A stretch of 18,958 bases of DNA. It comes from Rikenellaceae bacterium. Lineage in GTDB: Bacteria; Bacteroidota; Bacteroidia; Bacteroidales; Rikenellaceae. The stretch is from the NCBI GenBank assembly GCA_020859875.1, contig JAJBVJ010000121.1, forward strand, positions 1 through 18,958, in the 5' to 3' direction. Position numbers and translations under genes: made by a program. Shown one piece after another: positions 7,724 to 15,747 of the stretch (the first letter of the stretch is position 1; every line of letters starts with the position of its first letter). The notes beneath the pieces were generated by a model. It saw nothing but the letters and a program-made list of their open reading frames with translations, was not told the DNA's origin and made no database searches.

Positions 7724-8707
7724 TTATAAATTGTCCCAGTTAACCAGGGCCGACATACCCGGCCGCAGATCTTCGACATAGGAGGTCGGACGGGTTTTAA
7801 CGGCAAAGGTCTTGATATCGAAACCGCCCTGGGTGCGTGTGGCGGACCACGTGGCGAAATCGGCCTGCGAGGAGATATTGTCCACGTAAAATTCCACGTC
7901 GCGGTCGAGTGCCGGAATATAGGCTATGAATTTCATCCCCATTTTTATCCGGGGCATGAGGGTTTCCTTTATGTTGTATGTCACCCATACGTCGGTCATA
8001 TCGATCACGGTGACCACAGGGTACCCCTGCCCCACCAATTCGCCCTCTTCGGCTATAATGCTCGATACTTCACCGTCGACGGGCGAATATATGCGGTTGT
8101 CGGCCTGCATGGACTCCGCCTCCGCAACCACGGCGGCGGCCTGCTGGGTTAGCGCGACGGCAGAACTTATATCTTCCGGCCGGGCACCCTCCAGTGCAAT
8201 ACTGTATTGGGCTTTAGCCGCATCGGCCGAAGCCTGGGCTACTTTCAGGGCTGTGGAGGCCTCGTCGAATTTCTGGGCGGATATTACCCCCTCGCTGTAA
8301 AGGTTCCGGGCCCGGTCGAAATTTTTGCGGGTCAGTGCAAGCGCAGCTTCAGCCTGAGTCAACAGATCGCGCGAAGCCTGGATCTCCTGTACCCTGGCTC
8401 CACGGTAGGCCTTCGTCTCCTGGGCTGCGGCCGCGGCCTGTGCCGCCTTCGCCTGTGCTACCTTCGCATCCACCTCGGGTGTACTGAGAACGTATAAGAG
8501 CTGACCCTTGCTCACGCGCTGGCCTTCCTTCACCAAAAGGGAATCGATGCGCCCGGCCACCTTCGATGAGGCTTTATAGCTGGTGGCATCCGTTTCCCCC
8601 TGAAGTACGGTCGGATTGGGCCCGATAACGAACCAACTTAGGATAGAAATCAACACCGCTATTCCTAAAAGCGCTCCTACAAGGCCAATTATGTTACTCC
8701 TTTTCAT
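7724..8707 (-). CDS. HlyD/EmrA-like membrane fusion protein
   Basis: 327 residues. An uncleaved N-terminal helix at about 6-28 anchors it in the inner membrane. A first biotinyl-lipoyl half follows at about 44-75 (KVAGRIDSLLVKEGQRVSKG). An Ala/Gln-rich coiled-coil hairpin covers about 78-200 (KVAQAKAAQAAAAAQETKA, then LTQAEAALALTRKNFDRARNLYSEGVISAQ). The second lipoyl half is at about 204-235 (IYSPVDGEVSSIIAEEGELVGQG). A beta-barrel domain ends with LRPGMSALVNWD. This is the YbhG/YhiI-like adaptor organisation, bridging inner-membrane permeases to a TolC channel. It lies 26 bases after the TolC-like gene and 21 before the permeases, as expected for one operon. Confidence 0.92.
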   Translation of the reverse strand: MKRSNIIGLVGALLGIAVLISILSWFVIGPNPTVLQGETDATSYKASSKVAGRIDSLLVKEGQRVSKGQLLYVLSTPEVDAKVAQAKAAQAAAAAQETKAYRGARVQEIQASRDLLTQAEAALALTRKNFDRARNLYSEGVISAQKFDEASTALKVAQASADAAKAQYSIALEGARPEDISSAVALTQQAAAVVAEAESMQADNRIYSPVDGEVSSIIAEEGELVGQGYPVVTVIDMTDVWVTYNIKETLMPRIKMGMKFIAYIPALDRDVEFYVDNISSQADFATWSATRTQGGFDIKTFAVKTRPTSYVEDLRPGMSALVNWDNL

Positions 8708-8733
8708 CGTCTATCTCGTTTATATTCTTATCA

Positions 8734-10158
8734 TTAATAAAATATTTGTATCGCATCTCGGCTACGGGCATACTGCGGGAAATACTCGCTAACCCCGGCC
8801 GCCTCGAACAATTTTGCCAGTGTGAGGTCATACTGATAAGCGGTCTGGAGCCTTTCGATGCGGTTGGATGCAAGGTTGAGTTCGGCGTCGATCACATCCA
8901 CCGATGTGGATACTCCTTCGCGAAAAGATATGTTCATAACGCGGAGGTATTCCGCAGCGAACTCCAAAGCCTTCTCGACCGAAGGCATGCGGTCGGCATT
9001 ATTCAAAAGATCGTTATAGAGTTTTTCGATCAGCAGAGAAATATCGTTCTCGGCCTTTACCTGCATGGACTCGACCTGGCGCACCGTATTTTTCGATGCC
9101 GCCAGTTTGTGTTCTTTCTGCAGGCCGTCGAATATCTTTATATTAACGCCGGCTCCTACTACCCAGTTGGGAAACCGTTTGGAAAGATTGTATTTATAAA
9201 AATTGCCGCCGGCAAGCCCGGCCACCTGGGGATAGAATTCGGAGCGGGCAAGTGTTATCCCTTGCAGGGCCAACTGGCGGCCAAGTTCTACCTGCTGCAA
9301 CTGCGGATTCTTCTCCAGCGCCCATTCACGGAAAGTATTGAGAGGCGGCACTCCGGCGAGGATGAACATGGTCGACACCGGCCTGAAAACCGCGTCCGAA
9401 TTGAGCGTATTGCTGAGCGCGCTCCGCGTGGTGGCTGCTTGCGATATGGCATCGGTCAGGTCTCTTTCCGCCTCATATAGTTTCACCTCTACGTAAAGAC
9501 GTTCACTTCGGGCTATCACCCCGTTCTCCTCGAGTGCTATTGCATCGCGCAGATGCTCTTGCATCGCTTCGACCACCTGACGCCTTACTTCCACCGCCTG
9601 TTCGGCAAGCAACAGCCCGTAATAGCGTTCCACCAGCTCCGACATCAGTTCACCTTCCACCTGCCTGCTCTTTTCCGTAACGGTCTCTTCGGCTATCTTT
9701 GCTGCCCGGTTCGCCGCATTGATTTTTCCGCCGGTAAATATCGGCACCGTTATGGAGGCTCCGACGGTGGCAAAATCCCTGTGCAGAATGGTGAACCCGA
9801 ACCTGTCGAGAAGGTTGTTGGCCACATTGGCAATATCGTCGGGAACGGTGATCCCCGCATTTCCCAGGTCATCGAATAGACCCCCTGCCAGGTCGCTTCC
9901 CTTGAGTTCCCACGCCTTCTGCATATGGACATACGTCGCGGAGAGGCCTATACTCGGGGAACGCAGCCCCTGTGCGGCCCTGCGTTCAAACATTGCCGCC
10001 GTCCGTTCGTATTGGACGGCTTCCAGCGCAGGACTTCCGCCCACGGCGATATTAAGGGCATCTTCGAAGGTAACCGGTATCCCGTCGGGATTGGTTTGCC
10101 CCTTCGATGCGGATAACGGGGCGAGGAAAAGTATGACAACTGTGAATATCTTTCTCAT
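8734..10158 (-). CDS. TolC family outer-membrane efflux protein (ABC-2 operon)
   Basis: 474 residues with a signal peptide (MRKIFTVVILFLAPLSASKG). Two outer-membrane efflux protein repeats follow, each rich in long helices. Signatures are FEDALNIAVGGSPALEAVQYE near the N-terminus, ATVGASITVPIFTGGKINAAN at mid-length, NPQLQQVELGRQLALQGITLARSEFYPQVAG after it, and VVGAGVNIKIFDGLQ followed by SFREGVSTSVDVIDAELNLASNRIERL near the C-terminus. It should form the trimeric exit duct for the HlyD-like adaptor and the two permeases encoded downstream. It starts 46 bases after serB on the same strand, so read-through from serB is possible, though a weak promoter-like box lies in the gap. Confidence 0.92.
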   Translation of the reverse strand: MRKIFTVVILFLAPLSASKGQTNPDGIPVTFEDALNIAVGGSPALEAVQYERTAAMFERRAAQGLRSPSIGLSATYVHMQKAWELKGSDLAGGLFDDLGNAGITVPDDIANVANNLLDRFGFTILHRDFATVGASITVPIFTGGKINAANRAAKIAEETVTEKSRQVEGELMSELVERYYGLLLAEQAVEVRRQVVEAMQEHLRDAIALEENGVIARSERLYVEVKLYEAERDLTDAISQAATTRSALSNTLNSDAVFRPVSTMFILAGVPPLNTFREWALEKNPQLQQVELGRQLALQGITLARSEFYPQVAGLAGGNFYKYNLSKRFPNWVVGAGVNIKIFDGLQKEHKLAASKNTVRQVESMQVKAENDISLLIEKLYNDLLNNADRMPSVEKALEFAAEYLRVMNISFREGVSTSVDVIDAELNLASNRIERLQTAYQYDLTLAKLFEAAGVSEYFPQYARSRDAIQIFY

Positions 10159-10191
10159 AATCCTGTAATTTCACGGGCAAATCCAACCCGT

Positions 10192-10199
10192 TAAAGGTA
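10192..10199 (-). promoter_or_regulatory. possible -7 element for the ABC-2 export operon
   Basis: TACCTTTA on the minus strand fits TAnnTTTG with the last base changed, 33 bases before the ATG at 10158. No good -33 TTTG is seen at the expected distance. It is a weak candidate; the operon may be read from the serB promoter instead. Confidence 0.3.
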
Positions 10200-10204
10200 G
10201 CTAT

Positions 10205-11428
10205 TTAATCTATATAGGAATCTTTTAATCCAAGGAAATATAAAATACCGTCGAGGCCGATTGTCGAGAGCGACTGTCGGGCATTCTCTTTAACTTTCGG
10301 TTTTGCATGGAAGGCGATCCCGAGACCGGCGATGCTCAGCATCGGCAGATCGTTGGCGCCGTCTCCGACGGCAATGGTCTGTCGGATGTCCACATTCTCC
10401 ACCTGCGCCAACAGGCGCAGAAGTTCCGCCTTCCTTTTACCGTCGACAATGTCCCCCACGTAATTTCCCGTTAATTTGCCCTCGACGATCTCGAGTTCGT
10501 TGGCATAAATGTAATCGAAACCGTATTTTTGCTTTAACCAATTCCCGAAATAGGTAAATCCGCCCGATAGAATGGCCGTCTTGAGGCCAATCCTTTTGAG
10601 CACCGTCATAAGCCTGTCGAGGCCCTCGGTTATGGGCAGATTATCGGCTACCTCCTTCAGCTGCGATTCTTCGAGCCCGCGGAGCATTGCTACCCTGCGG
10701 CGGAAGCTCTCCGAAAAGTCTATCTCTCCGCGCATTGCAGACTCCGTAATCGCACGAACTTCGCTCCCCACCCCGGCCCTTTCGGCCAACTCATCGATAA
10801 CTTCGGTCTCTATCAGTGTCGAGTCCATATCAAAGCATATGAGCCGGCGGGCTCGGCGGTATACATCGTCCGCCTGAAGAGATATGTCCATACCAAGGTC
10901 GTTGGAGAGCTCGATGAAATGTTTTTGCATCTCCGAGCGGTCTGCCGGAGTTCCTCTTACGGAAAGTTCGATACACGATTTGAGTGCCCGATCTTCCCGA
11001 TGAAGCGGCACTCGACCGGTAAGCCGCAGGATCGAGTCGATATTGAGACCCTGGGAATAGACTATCCTGGTTACACTCGAGATCTGCTTGGCGGTCAACT
11101 GCCGCCCCAAAAGAGTAATGATATGGCGGTTCTTTCCCTGCAGTCCCACCCAATTCTCATATTCTTCGGGAGTTATCGGGGTAAAACGTATATTTATATC
11201 GAGCTCATAGGCCTTAAATAGAAGGTCTTTCAATATATCACCCGATCTGTCCGAAGTAGTTTTGAACAGGATGCCCAAAGATAGTGTCTGATGTATGTTC
11301 GCCTGGCCGATATCGAGAATAAAGGCATCGTACTGAGCGAGTATATCCGTAAGGGCGGACGTAACCCCGGGCTTGTCCGAGCCCGAAATATTTATCTGTA
11401 TTACTTCCGTTTCAGGGTTGTGTTCCAT
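10205..11428 (-). CDS. serB: phosphoserine phosphatase with N-terminal ACT-like regulatory region
   Basis: 407 residues from the ATG at 11428. A longer reading from 11488 is rejected because it would run back through the promoter box at 11446-11453. Residues 7-85 and about 100-180 look like two ACT-type domains (VIQINISGSDKPGVTSALTD; HIITLLGRQLTAKQISSVTR). The C-terminal HAD phosphatase has motif I FDMDSTLIETE (nucleophile Asp200, acid/base Asp202), motif II LSGG at 287-290 and motif III VGDGANDLPML with Asp356 and Asp360. It dephosphorylates O-phosphoserine, the last step of serine synthesis, in the cytosol. The ACT region may sense an amino acid. Length and order match other ACT-SerB proteins. 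It lies upstream of the TolC-like gene on the same strand with no functional link that I can see. Confidence 0.95.
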   Translation of the reverse strand: MEHNPETEVIQINISGSDKPGVTSALTDILAQYDAFILDIGQANIHQTLSLGILFKTTSDRSGDILKDLLFKAYELDINIRFTPITPEEYENWVGLQGKNRHIITLLGRQLTAKQISSVTRIVYSQGLNIDSILRLTGRVPLHREDRALKSCIELSVRGTPADRSEMQKHFIELSNDLGMDISLQADDVYRRARRLICFDMDSTLIETEVIDELAERAGVGSEVRAITESAMRGEIDFSESFRRRVAMLRGLEESQLKEVADNLPITEGLDRLMTVLKRIGLKTAILSGGFTYFGNWLKQKYGFDYIYANELEIVEGKLTGNYVGDIVDGKRKAELLRLLAQVENVDIRQTIAVGDGANDLPMLSIAGLGIAFHAKPKVKENARQSLSTIGLDGILYFLGLKDSYID

Positions 11429-11445
11429 TTTCAAAAAAATATACG

Positions 11446-11453
11446 CAAAGATA
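11446..11453 (-). promoter_or_regulatory. Bacteroidota-type -7 element for serB
   Basis: TATCTTTG on the minus strand, an exact match to TAnnTTTG, 17 bases before the serB ATG at 11428. Transcription would begin about seven bases downstream, leaving a very short leader. This supports 11428 as the true start. A -33 TTTG at the right spacing is not clear. Confidence 0.6.
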
Positions 11454-11565
11454 ATCCCGTATGGTCTAAAATTTCCATCCATTATCAAAAATCGTACTTA
11501 TCGGCCAATGAATAAGAAATGCATCATTTTTGAGTCTTGGCATGCGATCGAAAAATTAAATCGCA

Positions 11566-12453
11566 ATGTTATTCCTGCAATTGAACCCTGCCGACACCGA
11601 TAAATTACAGGACGCGGACAGTACCGTAAAGGCGAAAATAGAGCACCAGATTGAGGAGTTTTCACATATGTCGCCCGAGGAAATTCTTCGGTCTGTCGCC
11701 TCATGGCTTATCGAACTCGGGCTAAAGATACTCGTCGCCCTGGCCATATGGTTTATCGGCCGGTGGCTCATACGCAAGCTGCGAAAGTTTATGAACAATA
11801 TGTTCGAGCGCCGGCATGTCGATCCTACGCTGCGCACTTTTCTCGACAGCCTGGTTTCCATAACGCTCACCATCATACTTATCGTGATTACAGTCGATGT
11901 GATCGGGCTCAGTACAACCTCTTTCCTTGCACTATTCGCTTCGGCCGGACTGGCCCTGGGAGTTGCCCTGAGCGGAACACTCCAGAACTTCGCGGGAGGG
12001 GTTATGCTGCTGCTTCTAAAACCCTTCCGCGTAGGCGACTATATCGACGCGCAGGGAAAGGCCGGAACGGTAAAAACCATTCAACTTTTCAATACCGTAA
12101 TTACCACCCCGGACAACCAGACCGTCATAATCCCCAACGGCCCGCTCTCTACCGGAATTATCAATAATACATCCCGCGAGCCCTATAAACAGAGTACCTG
12201 GAATTTAGGGGTAAATCCGGGAGCGGACTTCCCGAAACTCAAAGAGAATATCACCGCAATCCTCGATTCAAACCAAAAGATAATAAAAGACAAAGGGTAC
12301 AATATCGAGATAACAAGGATCACGGGGCTTTCCATAAAAGTCCTGGTACAGGCATGGACCAAGGCTGCCGACCAACAGGCCGTTATCTGGCAGGTGAACC
12401 GCGATATATATTCAAAATTACCGCCCACGGGTATCTATTTTACCGACCCGTGA
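11566..12453 (+). CDS. MscS family mechanosensitive ion channel
   Basis: 295 residues. A polar N-terminal segment (1-42) precedes membrane helices at about 46-69 (WLIELGLKILVALAIWFIGRW), 92-113 and 117-152. The last holds the Ala/Gly-packed pore helix FASAGLALGVALSGTLQNFAGGVMLLL. It runs into the MscS beta-domain signature KPFRVGDYIDAQGKAGTVKTIQLFNTVITTPDNQTVIIPNG (152-192, with FNT and PN conserved). The C-terminal alpha/beta domain is complete, ending PPTGIYFTDP. It should open under membrane tension to release solutes on osmotic downshock. It is divergent from serB, and the gene for an unassigned 2-TM protein begins 76 bases downstream. The symbol is left empty because Bacteroidota carry several MscS paralogues. 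Confidence 0.93.
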   Translation: MLFLQLNPADTDKLQDADSTVKAKIEHQIEEFSHMSPEEILRSVASWLIELGLKILVALAIWFIGRWLIRKLRKFMNNMFERRHVDPTLRTFLDSLVSITLTIILIVITVDVIGLSTTSFLALFASAGLALGVALSGTLQNFAGGVMLLLLKPFRVGDYIDAQGKAGTVKTIQLFNTVITTPDNQTVIIPNGPLSTGIINNTSREPYKQSTWNLGVNPGADFPKLKENITAILDSNQKIIKDKGYNIEITRITGLSIKVLVQAWTKAADQQAVIWQVNRDIYSKLPPTGIYFTDP

Positions 12454-12480
12454 CCGGAGGGTTTCCGTGCCTAAAATACT

Positions 12481-12488
12481 TATCTTTG
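12481..12488 (+). promoter_or_regulatory. Bacteroidota-type -7 element before the unassigned 2-TM gene
   Basis: TATCTTTG matches TAnnTTTG exactly and lies 42 bases before the ATG at 12530, in the 76-base gap after the MscS gene. A TTTC at 12462-12465 is the nearest -33-like sequence, but its spacing (15 bases) is short. It suggests that the unassigned gene and the mini-MscS can be transcribed apart from the first MscS. Confidence 0.5.
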
Positions 12489-12529
12489 CGGCAGGAAAGT
12501 CGGGGAGAGATGCTTAAATATATATCCTC

Positions 12530-13990
12530 ATGATAGAATTACAGGCCAGAAAACACGACAGCTACTCGATAGAGTTCAAAGCGGGATATATTGCCACCGA
12601 TAGGGACGATAAGGATCAGCTGTCGCTCAATATGTGGATATTCGTCCCGAACAGCCTCGATATAAACAGTGAAACCTACTCTAAAAAACAATTCTACCGA
12701 GACACCAAATCGAAGGTAAGGCTCATTACCCCTGTCTTCGAACTCGGTCAAATCGCCCGAGGCAGGCAAGTTCCTCTGCGCAATCTCGAAAATTCGTTCC
12801 GCATACTCGCCTTGTACCCCAGTCGCACGAATATTGCAGACTATGAATATGAGATCAAGATGTTTATGGCAATTTTCCAGAGTTCGATCAGGGATGCGAC
12901 CGAGGTGGTCATAGCCGCCCGCGGATATGAAAACGTATCTTTAAAAGTCGGCGAATATCTGCAAAATGTAAAAGAGATAGTCTCATCGTACCGTAGTCTG
13001 CAAAGACTCATAAGTGTGCCCTCCGTACCGCCGGAAAGGTTTAATTACTTCCTGTTCGGCGATGAATTCATGAGCAACGTCGCCGAGGCTCACCTGTTCC
13101 GGCTAATAAAAAACTTGCGGAAGCGCGGTGAAAAATACCATCCGTTGACAGAAGAAATTATTTCGTTTATTACCGCAGAGCGGGAATACAGCAGAGAAAT
13201 GGGTTATCCGGTGGCCGAGGCCCACAGCCCCGACCGCAACCGGTCGCTTATATTCCGGCAGGGGGTTCTCGAAAAATATATCCAGAGCGACCTTGCGCTC
13301 CATGTCCAGAAAAAGAGGGACGGGGTGGCGATCGAACAGATGTATTTCAGCCTGGCCGCGGGAATCTCGATGGTCTTTGCTACGGCTATCGCCTTCTCTT
13401 TCCAACAGCGCTACGGCAATTTCACCATGCCGCTCTTCGTTGCCCTCGTTGTTAGCTATATGCTTAAAGACCGGATTAAAGACTTGATGCGCTACTGGTT
13501 CGCTTACCGGCTGAAGGGAAAATATTTCGACAATAAGACGAAGTTGAGCATCAAGGAAGACGAACCGTTTGCCATGATCCGCGAAGGGGTCGACTTTATA
13601 ACCGAAGATAAGGTGCCCGCTGAAGTGATGGAACTTCGTAACCGCTCGGCACTGCTCCAGGCAGAGAACAGGCTCAATAACGAGAAGATCATCCTTTACC
13701 GCAAAATGATAAAGATAGATTCGGAAAAATTGCACGAAGAGAACCGTTATAAAATCGACGGGATAAACGATATTATTACCTTTTACCTGGCCAGCTTTAT
13801 CAACAAGAGTCACACCGCCGAGGTGCCGCTATACACCGTAGATCAATCCGGTATAAAGACCATACTGGGCGAAAAGATATACTATCTTAATATAATTCTT
13901 CAACTGAAACACGCCACGCAGGAAGATTACAAACGCTACCGCGTGGTATTTACCCGAAACGGGATAAAGGAATTGGAACACCTCAGGTAA
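12530..13990 (+). CDS. unassigned membrane protein with central two-helix hairpin
   Basis: 486 residues that I cannot place in a named family. There is no signal peptide. The N-terminal 260 or so residues look soluble: beta-rich at 10-95 (SIEFKAGYIATDRDDKDQLS, LNMWIFVPNSLDI), then helical at 105-260. Two hydrophobic helices lie at about 272-291 (YFSLAAGISMVFATAIAFSF) and 297-313, joined by a very short turn (QQRYGNFTM). The second helix is followed by KDRIKDLMRYWF, a positively charged amphipathic stretch at 313-324. A coiled-coil-like segment (365-405) and a mixed C-terminal domain follow. With a short hairpin, both soluble halves should sit on the same side, most likely the cytoplasm. It lies between two MscS-family genes, 38 bases before the second, so a partner or regulator role for those channels is plausible but unproven. 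Confidence 0.85.
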   Translation: MIELQARKHDSYSIEFKAGYIATDRDDKDQLSLNMWIFVPNSLDINSETYSKKQFYRDTKSKVRLITPVFELGQIARGRQVPLRNLENSFRILALYPSRTNIADYEYEIKMFMAIFQSSIRDATEVVIAARGYENVSLKVGEYLQNVKEIVSSYRSLQRLISVPSVPPERFNYFLFGDEFMSNVAEAHLFRLIKNLRKRGEKYHPLTEEIISFITAEREYSREMGYPVAEAHSPDRNRSLIFRQGVLEKYIQSDLALHVQKKRDGVAIEQMYFSLAAGISMVFATAIAFSFQQRYGNFTMPLFVALVVSYMLKDRIKDLMRYWFAYRLKGKYFDNKTKLSIKEDEPFAMIREGVDFITEDKVPAEVMELRNRSALLQAENRLNNEKIILYRKMIKIDSEKLHEENRYKIDGINDIITFYLASFINKSHTAEVPLYTVDQSGIKTILGEKIYYLNIILQLKHATQEDYKRYRVVFTRNGIKELEHLR

Positions 13991-14028
13991 TTATGGATAT
14001 ACAACTTGCAATAAATTAATTTTCAATT

Positions 14029-14529
14029 ATGGACATCCGACAATACCTTCCTCAGATAATAGCCACTCTCGTTGCCGTATTTTTGCTTTGGCTCTCTAAA
14101 TTCGTTACCGGGAAACTCGTAAACAAATACGGCGCCCTACTTCAAAAGTCGGAACTGAGGCGCAAGCAGACCAAGCAGATAATAGCCATTATACTGAATA
14201 TACTTTTCGTGATTTTTATTGCCGTCATCTGGGGTGTGAAGACCAGCAACCTACTTGTGGTCATGTCCTCGATATTGGCTCTGCTGGGGGTAGCTCTGTT
14301 TGCCCAGTGGTCGATACTGAGCAACATAACGGCCGGCATAATCATGTTCTTCGGGGCCCCGTTCCGTATCGGTGACGAGATCACCATAATCGACAAGGAC
14401 ACCCCCATAGATGCGGTGATCGAGAATATCCACGGATTTTACACCCATATCCGCACCCCTGACCAGCGGCTGATCGTAATCCCGAACAACCTTTTCCTGC
14501 AAAAGATCGTCTCTATAAAAAACCAGTGA
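14029..14529 (+). CDS. minimal MscS-like channel protein
   Basis: 166 residues, little more than half the length of the MscS gene product encoded at 11566-12453. Helices fall at about 8-26, 50-69 and 74-108. The third (LLGVALFAQWSILSNITAGIIMFF) matches the MscS pore helix and continues into FGAPFRIGDEITI and a shortened beta-domain with THIRTPDQRLIVIPNNLF (139-156). It stops there, with no C-terminal alpha/beta cage. The reading frame ends cleanly and no continuation follows before the next, convergent gene. It could be a natural small MscS form or a C-terminal truncation; the intact pore and beta motifs suggest it is functional. It is probably co-transcribed with the unassigned 2-TM gene, as no promoter is seen in the 38-base gap. 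Confidence 0.88.
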   Translation: MDIRQYLPQIIATLVAVFLLWLSKFVTGKLVNKYGALLQKSELRRKQTKQIIAIILNILFVIFIAVIWGVKTSNLLVVMSSILALLGVALFAQWSILSNITAGIIMFFGAPFRIGDEITIIDKDTPIDAVIENIHGFYTHIRTPDQRLIVIPNNLFLQKIVSIKNQ

Positions 14530-14542
14530 TCCGCTTCCGGGT

Positions 14543-15493
14543 TCAATATCCCAGCCGGGCGAAATAGTCCTCGATCAGCCAGATATTATCGACATCCTTG
14601 AGAAGCACCGTTTTATCTCTGTCAAGCAGGTAGAGCGACGGTATCGCCCGAATATCATAAATGTATTCCGAGCGGATAGAGAGCGCCCCGTCGTAGGTTC
14701 TGAGCCAGTTCGAGGGTATATCGTCCAAATGTTTGCGCCATGCATCCAGGTCTTCGTCCGGATAAATTGTAACGATCTTCAAGACCCCCTGATTCACCAG
14801 CGGAACGAGCATATCGAGCGACCCTTTTATATTTGCGGTCATCCTTTCGCAGTGGATGCAGTCGGGATTATTGAAATACAAAAGGATATGATCGGCCGCT
14901 ATATCGTAGAGGCGCACTTTGCTTCCGTTTTCATCGGTCAGCACGATATCCGCCGCGCGGGTACCGACCCGGTTCTTTAGTGCCGACTCCAGTTTTGCCC
15001 GCGGGCGCAGTTTATCGACCTGGTCGACCTTTTCCAAGGCTATAATATTTTCCAATACCAGTATGTATAATTCTTCATTTCGTAAGGGAGAATTGGGATC
15101 GTCAAGATAATTTTCGAACAGTTCCGAAAAATAGCGGTACATTGCTGTATTCACGGTGGTTCTATCGATAAGATTCGCAATCGATCTTCCCGCTACCTCC
15201 GGCGGATTTACCCCTACGATGGCCAGATAATCGCTGAAGGCCTGCTCTGTAATCTCGGGGCTGTCTATATATAAAGTGTCCGCGAAGTCGAAATTATCCC
15301 AGTAATGAAGAGCAAGGTATTCCGCCTGCTCCTGGGGCGAAGCAAGCAACGCCGGAAGCCGGGGTAGTTCGAGCGGACGGAGTTCGGTTGGAACCGTTTG
15401 GTCGGATAAATCCGCGGCCGGGCGCCTGCCCTTACATCTCGTAAAAGAAATTACGGCCAATATAATGACCGAAAAGTGCAAAATTTTCTTCAT
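14543..15493 (-). CDS. thioredoxin-fold lipoprotein with N-terminal DUF5106-like region
   Basis: 316 residues from the ATG at 15493; an in-frame ATG at 15514 would add seven residues before the signal peptide. The signal MKKILHFSVIILAVISFTRC ends in a lipobox-like site at Cys20, but Arg at -1 is atypical. The positive KGRR after it does not resemble the acidic surface-export signal of Bacteroidota, so a periplasm-facing anchor is more likely. Residues about 45-180 are helical and resemble the DUF5106 region often fused to thioredoxin domains in this phylum (EQAEYLALHYWDNFDF). The thioredoxin-like part has the redox motif CIHC (212-215) after LLYFNNPD, and the cis-proline in AIPSLYLLD (Pro285). 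A role in periplasmic thiol-disulfide exchange is inferred. It converges on the mini-MscS gene with a 13-base gap. Confidence 0.85.
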   Translation of the reverse strand: MKKILHFSVIILAVISFTRCKGRRPAADLSDQTVPTELRPLELPRLPALLASPQEQAEYLALHYWDNFDFADTLYIDSPEITEQAFSDYLAIVGVNPPEVAGRSIANLIDRTTVNTAMYRYFSELFENYLDDPNSPLRNEELYILVLENIIALEKVDQVDKLRPRAKLESALKNRVGTRAADIVLTDENGSKVRLYDIAADHILLYFNNPDCIHCERMTANIKGSLDMLVPLVNQGVLKIVTIYPDEDLDAWRKHLDDIPSNWLRTYDGALSIRSEYIYDIRAIPSLYLLDRDKTVLLKDVDNIWLIEDYFARLGY

Positions 15494-15564
15494 TACCGTA
15501 AAATATTTAAACATTTCCTACGTCTAACAATATGGCAAAGGCACCAGTCGGTTCCAATATTTTG

Positions 15565-15596
15565 TAAAGATAGGAAAAGCCGAATGGAGAAACCAA
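15565..15596 (-). promoter_or_regulatory. probable promoter of the thioredoxin lipoprotein
   Basis: On the minus strand TATCTTTA (15572 down to 15565) fits TAnnTTTG with one change. A TTG (15596 to 15594), followed by G, lies 21 bases upstream, as a -33 site. Transcription would start near 15558, giving a leader of about 65 bases to the ATG at 15493. Confidence 0.45.
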
Positions 15597-15747
15597 TAAA
15601 CAACACTCGACCCCTTGATTCCATCGTCCCGATTTTCACCCGGAACATGGCCGTGTATCCGGCCCAGAAGCATAAAGCGGGCCTTATACTACCGATAGTA
15701 TTGGTTTATTTTTCCGGACAATTATAACCGATTGGAGTATTCGGGCC

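Noticed and set aside
11276..11283. Minus-strand TATCTTTG inside serB, an exact -7 match.
   Set aside because: It encodes residues of LSLGIL in a conserved ACT-like strand and no gene starts just downstream, so it is most simply a chance match.
11429..11488. N-terminal extension of SerB to an ATG at 11488, adding 20 residues.
   Set aside because: It would run through the -7 box at 11446-11453, and the ACT-like region begins right after the ATG at 11428.
15584..15727. 47-codon open frame on + in the intergenic region before tetR.
   Set aside because: No signal peptide, family motif or promoter in the right place; it overlaps the minus-strand promoter region and is likely chance.
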